Assembly: GCF_002078875.1 (NCBI RefSeq)
Contig: NC_034411.1
Span: forward strand, 53,724,486 to 53,788,485
Direction of reading: 5' to 3'
Length of the DNA: 64,000 nucleotides
Source: Numida meleagris
Lineage: Eukaryota > Chordata > Aves > Galliformes > Numididae
Shown here: positions 57,583 through 64,000 of the stretch, in pieces
Numbering within the stretch: the first letter of the stretch is position 1
Layout of the letters: every line of letters begins with the position of its first letter
Position numbers and translations under genes: made by a program
The notes under the pieces: generated by a model
What the model saw: only the letters and a program-made list of their open reading frames with translations
Told to the model about the DNA's origin: nothing
Database searches by the model: none

Positions 57583-58354
57583 CTGCGAGCTTTTATCTTT
57601 TCCCTCCGGCTGGAAAGTGGTAACAGAGGAGCAAAGTACCGTGGGGACTGTAGTAGTCCTTCTCTTCTGAGAACTAGGTATGTCCACTACATGATGTTAT
57701 GATGTGGAATACCAATAACCGAAAATCACAAAACCATGACAATGATATAAGCAGAAACGTTGAGCTTTGCGGCACAACACATCTCCCTCATCCCAGCCAG
57801 CCATCAGGTAGGGGAAGTTCTGCAGAAGAATGTAAACAAGTCATCCAGAAATCGTCTCATGATCTGCCACCATGGCAGCTTCTTTCCAAATGAATATTCT
57901 TAAAAGTCAGCTCAAAGCCAAATGATTGTTTTTCCTGGCATTTATCAAAGAAAATCTACGGTTAATACCCAAAACATGGATTATACACTAACTGTATTTG
58001 TGAAATATATATATATTTTTAATCTGACAGGCTTTTAAAATGGAGGGCTGAGTTTAGCATGGCCATGTGCTGCAGATTGATGCACACAGCAATTTTGCTA
58101 TTGACTGGTTCATCCATGGTGCGGATCACAGCAGGAAACTCTGCTCATTTGCAAGGAAGAGAGCTGGAAAATCTGCACTGGCTGATAGGCAGTTTAGCAC
58201 ACTGCATATTTCCAGTGACCAAAGCCAGTGTTTTGTTTATGAGGCCACTGCAACGCACCAAAAATCATTTGTGGCTCACTGGTGTACATTGATCTGTGTT
58301 CATCAACTAAAATAAAGCAAGGCTGGATGTTTTTTAGAAAGTATTACATACACA

Positions 58355-58582
58355 GTCAGAACTAGGATGAGTGGGAATGGCCTCATGTTGCCCCAGGGGA
58401 GGTTCAGGTTGAATATTAGGAAGAATTTTGTCTCAGAAAGAGCAGTGAGACATTGGCACAGGCTGCCCAGGGAGGCAAGAAAAGAGTAGATGTGGCACTG
58501 AGGGTCAGTGGGCATGGTGGGGATGGGCTGATGGTTGGACTAGGTGATCTTAGTGGTCTTTTCCAACCTTAATGATTCTATA
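58355..58582 (+). mobile_element. CR1 LINE 3' end with internal deletions
   Basis: It reads in sense orientation: GGAATGGCCTCATGTTGCCC, CAGGGGAGGTTCAGGTTGAA, GGTTGGACTAGGTGATCTTA and a final AATGATTCTATA. Compared with the usual family sequence, a few tens of bases are missing after CCCAGGGAGG and a few more before GTGGGCATGG. Confidence 0.92.
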
Positions 58583-61500
58583 AAAACAAATACTTTGCTG
58601 TATATGCAATGACTGTGGTAAGGTAATACCAAAGGAGAAGCCATGTTCTGTTTTAGTGAACAGCACAGTCTGCACACTGGGGGGGCAACTGAAGAGGCTC
58701 CATCCATCAGATGTACTGTTTGCTCCAAGTCTAGAGGCATTCGACTGAGAACATTATCAGCCTTGCTAAGACAATACATTTCCATGTCTGATTTGACTGA
58801 GCTGTTTTTGAAACTGTTGTAGTTGTTTGTTTGGTTTTTGTTACGATGTGTAGTTAATGAATCAAAATGTAAACTATGCAATTACTTCAAAGGAGATCAC
58901 ATGTAACACAATTAGAGAAGACATAAATGCGGTCAGTGTATTAGATAAATAAAAATTTCATATGGAATTTACGAACACTTTCGACACAAACCGTTCTCAT
59001 TAAAGCTAGAGACAAGAAAAGACTTTGCTCAGCACTTATAATATCTCCATATGTTATGTCTGATTTTCAGCTGATAATTCCTCCAGTCTTTGATTTTCCA
59101 GATGAAGTTTTTCTCTCACAAATGACACTCATATTCCTGTCCAACAGTCGCTTGCTGCACTGCACCTATGTAACTAACTCAGTAATAATTAGTAATTACA
59201 TGTGGTGTTTGCATAACTGAAGTCCTTGTGAAGCAAAAACCTAAACACTTTATCAGTTAAAAAAAGTGCAAAGTTTCCTTATAACAGAAGTTTTTTCTGT
59301 CACAGAGGAAGTGGAAGTAAGGAATGCACTTTGTTAAGACACAGAAATGCCTCAACCAAATGAAGGAAACTGGTGTGGCAACTCTAGGAGCAAGCACCAC
59401 CAACCCATGGAGATAATCACGCGGCAACTTGGTTTCTCTTCTTGGTTGGGATATTTGGCTTGGGGCTGCTTCCATTTTCAGCACTGTCATCCTAGAGGCA
59501 AGCTGTTTCAAGGTCCCATGCCATCCAAAGGGCTGGCAGTCTTCTGTTTGTACTGCAGTCCCTGGAACAGAGGCCAAAAGCCTCTGATGATCACCGTGTG
59601 CTCTGGGGCAGCTGTAATGCTATACTCATGTTTTAACAGGCTCTGTGATTTCTTGCGCATTTTTTCTTTTCACAGCCTAGCTTTTCCCCCAACACTCTGC
59701 TACCCTGAGAATGATGTTAAGTACTGTTGTGGCTTGAAGAGCAGAAACTGAGAGCAGATTTCCCTGCAACTTCTTCATGGCACCTCATTTCATGCAGCTG
59801 AACTGCAGTTGTTCTACACTGAGTTCTTCAGATGCCTGCAGAGTAAGCTGCAGAGCATGTGTCTGTGAGCGGGAACAGAAGGAAGGAAGCAGGGGTGGGT
59901 GGAAGAGCCCCTCTTGTAGTGGCAGAGCTGCTGCATCTGGTTGGAGCTGTTGATTCATATCCTTAGGCCACCACAGCTATGGCTTCCTTCATGGACAACC
60001 CGAAGCCTAAAGCACAGACTTGGAGAATGCATCTTAGCTTGATGTAGGGGCTGAGAAAAGGGCAGAGACAGAAAATCCACTGGGACTGGTGCACCAAACT
60101 ACTGCCCATTTAGACAGCACTCGGTACTAAACTCTTCTGCTACAAAAGTGTGGATGCATCTGCTAAATATCAAGAATAACGGGGACGGAGGTGTTGGAGT
60201 TACACTGCTACCCTTGTTTAACAATGAAGATAACACGGTGAAGGAAACGAGCAAAAATATTACAGAAATAAGTAGAGAAGGGAGCTCAGCTCCAGGCTTC
60301 AAGGAGGGAGCTGACCCAGGGATAAACCAGAAAAGGAAAGCTTGGGGCTGACAGCAGTTTGCCAGTGAACGACAGTATGGTCACTGGAAACTCTGTTCAG
60401 GGAAGCAGGGCTTTGTAAGCAACCTGTGTCAGGGAAATGCCTGTCATCATTGGAGACAATGATAGTTTTAAAAGAGTATCCACTAGATTCTGCTTTGGGA
60501 CAAGGAGGGAACAGTCTGGGCTCTTCTGGGTTCCAGTAAACAAAGGTACCCGTTCCTGGCACTTGTAGGCTGGAAGAAAGGTGGTAATTGGAAGTCCTGC
60601 TGCATCGTCTACCAAAGATGATCTTCAGTCTAACACAGCGGCATTTGAATTTAAAGAAATCCAGCAAAACAGCCATCATTTTTCTGTGGTGATCAATTTA
60701 TTTGTTAGTATTTATATATAGCACAAAGTACATGCAGTCATGAGAGACAGATCACCAGAAAAATGGTTGGTTGCAATTCTGATACCATTCGACATTGTCA
60801 GGAGTCAGATTTACTCCCATTTCCTGCATACCTCTTGCAGGCTTCTTTGGAAAAGGTTTTCTACTGAAGACAGCAATGAAATGGGTAATTGAAAGAGCCC
60901 AGTGCCCCAACAAGACTGGGAACATCCACATATTTCTAGTTAACCAGGAAAGAATAAAATGTCAGAAAACATCCTTCACTTGTAGAATGGCTCTATTTTA
61001 GGCCTTCACCAAAATTCTGTAGTACAACTGCCAAAGTAACTCAAAAATACAGAAGCTGACTATATGCTTGCAACATTGAGCTTGTTCTTTAAATTACAGA
61101 CCAGTCCTCATTAGCACTGCTCTGGGAACAACTGAGAAACACCCCACCTCCTCCCACACTATACCATTGTTTATTTTTGCTTATCAATGTGGTCAGGTTT
61201 TGCTGGCATCCACAGGCAGGTGGCTTGAAGCTGTGGGCTGAGCTACAACAGATGAGCCCAGTGATCCCGTATGACCACATCTAAAATACCATGTAGCTAC
61301 AGTTTCTACAGTTTCAGGAAGGTCTTCCTGATGTTTTATGGTTGGCCACATGATGCTTGCACCACCACTCAGCTTCTGAGGGCCCAAAGGGATTGCAGAA
61401 GTGAGCAGAGGGAAGGGCAGTGTTCCACCATGGTGGATGAGTAACTTCCACCAGTCTTGTCTTCTGCTTCTTGAAACAGAACATGAACTTTATTAAACGC

Positions 61501-63380
61501 TTAATTTGGTCATTGAACTTAAGGCTTAAAATCCTGAAGTAAGACAGCTGTAATTCAGATGGAATTAACCGCCCAGTCTAGCATTAGAAATGAAATTGAT
61601 GTCGAAAGGAAAAACCTTGTACAAGTTTCTGCTGTCCCTTTCCCTGCCCTCCTCCTTTGCACCTCCTGCTCCCCACGCTCTGCTCCTCTCCTCGCACCTT
61701 CTCCCTCTGCTAACTTCAGCCACTTGCCCACACTGCCCTAGAGCCCCTGGCTGTGGAGCAGCGAGCAGCCCCTGTGCCACAGCAAGGAGAGCACAGAGTG
61801 TGGGAGGGCACGGGCATCCCTCGTGCTGCCAGGAGAGAAAAAGCTTTCTCCCTAGAAGTGCCAGGAAAACAGAGCCAAGCAAATTAATGAGGAAAAAAAA
61901 AGTATTGTTCTGAATTAAACATACAGCCTTTGATTTTTTCAAGAATGCACTTTAAATTCAGGTTTATTTCTTAACTTAGTTCAGCTGTTGGCCCTAAGCA
62001 GGTACTGCTTCTGCCAGCAGCACTCAGGCTGGTGTGGTAGTACATTCTGCAGTCTGCAAACTCAGGCATTGTTGACGTTGGTAGAGTAGGCACCCTGCCG
62101 TGGGTTTCCTTCAGCTGCCACCTGAGCTGAGCTCTCCGCTTGTTTAAACAGTTTACAGTTTAAAGAAAACAGATACGAGGAGGATGTGCTCCTCCATCAA
62201 ACAGCCCACTGAGCAGGCCTTAGTCTTGGGAACTGACTGCCCTAAAGAACTCTGAAAGCTAATGAAGACACGATGTCCCAAAATAAAATCAGAAGAATTC
62301 AGCATGAGAGAACAACTGCTTTCCATCTTCTGCTAGTCGATGTCGACACCTGGGATTCCTTTTGTGTTCAGCCCTGGTTAGGCCCCATGAGACCTGTTGG
62401 CATTGCGTTCTTCCCTCCTACCAGTTTCTGTACACGTGGCATGCATGCACTCAGCTGTCCTGTCTGCAGCAGGCATCAGCTGTAGCCTAGGTTGTGGAGT
62501 CATCCATTGATAACTTGTTTGGACTGAGGTCTGAAGAAAGGTACTTTGGTTCTTTAAAGCACCAGGTTGAGCAGCTTTATTTATATGTGTATATATATGT
62601 ATATACACACACATAACTTTTGAGGAAAATTTGAAGAAGTAAGCCTTTTTTTTTGCTTCATGGATGAGAAGAACGAGTGACTTGCAATTTTTGCACGAGT
62701 GTCATCACTGAAAGCACTTCCTGCAGCCCTTAGTTCCTGTGTGTGCCACCAAGTCTTCGCTTTATGCCCTGCTGTCTACAGCCGTGTCCCTGAGCTCCTC
62801 CAAGGCGCACCAAGAGCTTCAGAAGAACTATGAGTAGTGTGGTTTCCTTCCAACTTCCCTCCATGCCCAGGCTAAAACCACACATGAGCACTACTGTGAT
62901 TCGGAATGTTTTGTTACCAGTCTTGCCGCCCCAAGGTGCTCACAGAGGGCGCAGCAGGTCTCTCCCAGGACCCCTCCTGTTTCTTTCATCACGTCATGCA
63001 TCAGCCGCGGAGGGGATGGAGCTGCTGTGGGGCAGACAGGACCCCTGCAGCCCCTTTTCCCCAGAGCCCTTTCCACAAGAAGCATGGGACTGTGCTCCTC
63101 TCTTTATCATGCAGCAGGCACGGAGTTCCCAGGCCCAGTTAACTAGTAGCTGTCGGCAGTTACTCGTAGGCTGAATCGATTCTCTGGGGAGTACCCATCC
63201 TGATGAAGAGCTGGTTGCCTCTTAAGGGAGCAGAGCACCAGGGTTTCCGAGGGCTGAGCCCGGCTTCACTCACATCACAGTTACGCGCTGGGGCAACGCA
63301 GTGGGAGCTGTGAGCTCAGCGTCACGCTCCAGACTTTGCTTTTCCCACCGTGGAGTCAGCCTCACTACAATTAACCACCA
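58583..63380. other. Intergenic region, no gene supported
   Basis: Unique sequence of rising GC content. I see one alternating AT/GT tract (62580-62615) and no exon, repeat family or RNA gene that I can name. Short open frames at 61.6-61.9 and 62.8-63.2 kb look incidental to GC content. Confidence 0.6.
62580..62615. repeat. (TA/TG)n microsatellite
   Basis: An alternating TATATGTGTATATATATG tract followed by ACACACAC. Confidence 0.85.
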
Positions 63381-63384
63381 CTCG

Positions 63385-64000
63385 CAGCCCCGCTTCCCAG
63401 CTCGTCTTTCCCCGAGCGGCTGCGGGCAGGGAAGCGGAGGGGCCGCAGCTCTTTCCCCATCCCCCCGGGGGAGCCCCTCGAGCCGGGGGCAGCGGCGGGG
63501 CCGGGCCCGTACCTCGGCCGTGAGCTGGCCGGGAAGGGTGAGGCTCTGGCAGAGGCTCCAGTTCGGGGAGCCACAGGTAGGCGGCGGCCTCTTTTTCTCT
63601 TCCCAGGTTCGCGGAGGCTTTCCCCCCCTCTCTCCTCCTCTCGCTCCAGCTCTCGCTTTCCGGGTTGGGAGTTTGGTGCGCTCACAAAAGTGCCTGCAGC
63701 GGCGCGGGGTTCCCCAGGTGGGGCTGCTCCGGGCTTTTCTCTCCCCTCCTCCTTCTCTTTCTCTCCTCCCTTTCTCCCTGGCCGCTTTCCCTTCTTTGTG
63801 GCCTCATCCAGAGCGCTCAGCCCCCCTCCCACGCTTCCTCCTCTCCACTCCGGGGACAGAAACCCGGGCTTTTTCCTGTCTCCCGGCCGCAGGGCAGCGC
63901 AGCGGGCTCTCCCCGCGCCGGCGGCCGCTCCGGGGCCGCTCCCGCACATGGGCGCCGCGCGGGGCTCCCCCTCCGCCCGGCGGGCGGCGGCGGCTCCCGC
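63385..64000. promoter_or_regulatory. CpG island at the right edge, possible NHSL1 upstream promoter
   Basis: CpG density and GC content rise sharply to the end of the window, with many GC boxes and no TATA box. In mammals NHSL1 lies head-to-head with CCDC28A, which would put its 5' end on the + strand to the right. A donor-like CAG|GTAGGC sits at 63576/63577, and a + strand ATG at 63948 stays open to the edge. No known NHSL1 peptide is visible, so the gene link is inference. Confidence 0.6.

Larger units (their letters stand above)
56602..57741 (-). mobile_element. Solo LTR of an endogenous retrovirus-type element, interrupted by a CR1
   Basis: The + strand begins TGTCAACGG and ends CCATGACA, the inverted TG...CA ends of an LTR. 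It is flanked by an exact 5-bp duplication ATGAT (56597-56601 and 57742-57746). On the - strand a TATAAAAA box lies at 57582-57575 and an ATTAAA near the CR1 boundary (about 57300), giving a U3-R-U5 order from 57741 down to 56602. Without the nested CR1 the LTR is about 545 bp. No gag, pol or env sequence is present, so it is a solo LTR left by recombination. Confidence 0.82.

Noticed and set aside
56602..57741. Full endogenous retrovirus
   Set aside because: Only one LTR is present, and the interior is a CR1 insertion with no gag, pol or env sequence.
61565..61942. Paired open frames at 61.6-61.9 kb
   Set aside because: No recognisable domain, no flanking splice signals, and moderate GC content explains the lack of stops.
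63371..63949. A 192-codon - strand open frame in the right CpG island
   Set aside because: Low-complexity Gly/Arg/Glu-rich composition expected from GC-rich DNA. There is no recognisable domain, and synteny predicts the opposite strand.

Overview
This is vertebrate nuclear DNA and almost certainly avian. The genes are split by GT-AG introns. The interspersed repeats are mostly CR1 LINEs in avian-style subfamilies, carrying the ATTCTATGA-type 3' tail. There is also one retroviral-type solo LTR. The body is AT-rich with two sharp CpG islands. A galliform such as chicken is plausible but not proven. No bacterial operon, CRISPR array, tRNA or rRNA gene was seen.

Layout. (1) Positions 1-30930 hold the 3' two-thirds of REPS1 on the + strand: 16 coding exons (2595-29703) encoding the last 587 residues, including the complete second EH domain, the proline-rich region and the C-terminal coiled coil, then a 3' UTR ending near an AATAAA at 30911. 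The 5' exons lie left of the window. Its introns carry three antisense CR1 copies and a roughly 320-bp degenerate TTAGGG-like minisatellite (16671-16990). (2) Positions 30931-39200 are an intergenic gap between convergent genes. It holds a MIR/L2-like tail, a CR1 fragment, an unclassified foldback-like sequence at 36.8 kb and a repeat-poor stretch at 34.6-36.3 kb. No trace of ECT2L, the mammalian neighbour here, was recognised. (3) Positions 39224-46700 hold CCDC28A on the - strand. Its five coding exons were rebuilt by hand and give a 184-residue protein; one is a 23-nt microexon. It starts from a CpG-island promoter at about 45.8-46.7 kb. (4) Positions 46.7-63.4 kb form a long intergenic stretch with no gene I can support. 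Its clearest feature is a nested insertion: a CR1 tail, then an LTR flanked by a 5-bp duplication, then a second CR1 inside the LTR (56.5-57.75 kb). (5) From 63.4 kb to the end is a second CpG island. From mammalian gene order it may be the upstream promoter of NHSL1 on the + strand, but no NHSL1 coding sequence is visible.

REPS1 works in Ral/RALBP1-linked endocytosis. CCDC28A is a small coiled-coil protein of poorly known function. They share synteny, not a pathway. I found no wholly new biological system. The most interesting items are the CCDC28A microexon and upstream ORF, the two tandem CAGCAG acceptors in REPS1, the telomere-like intronic minisatellite, the nested LTR and the missing ECT2L.
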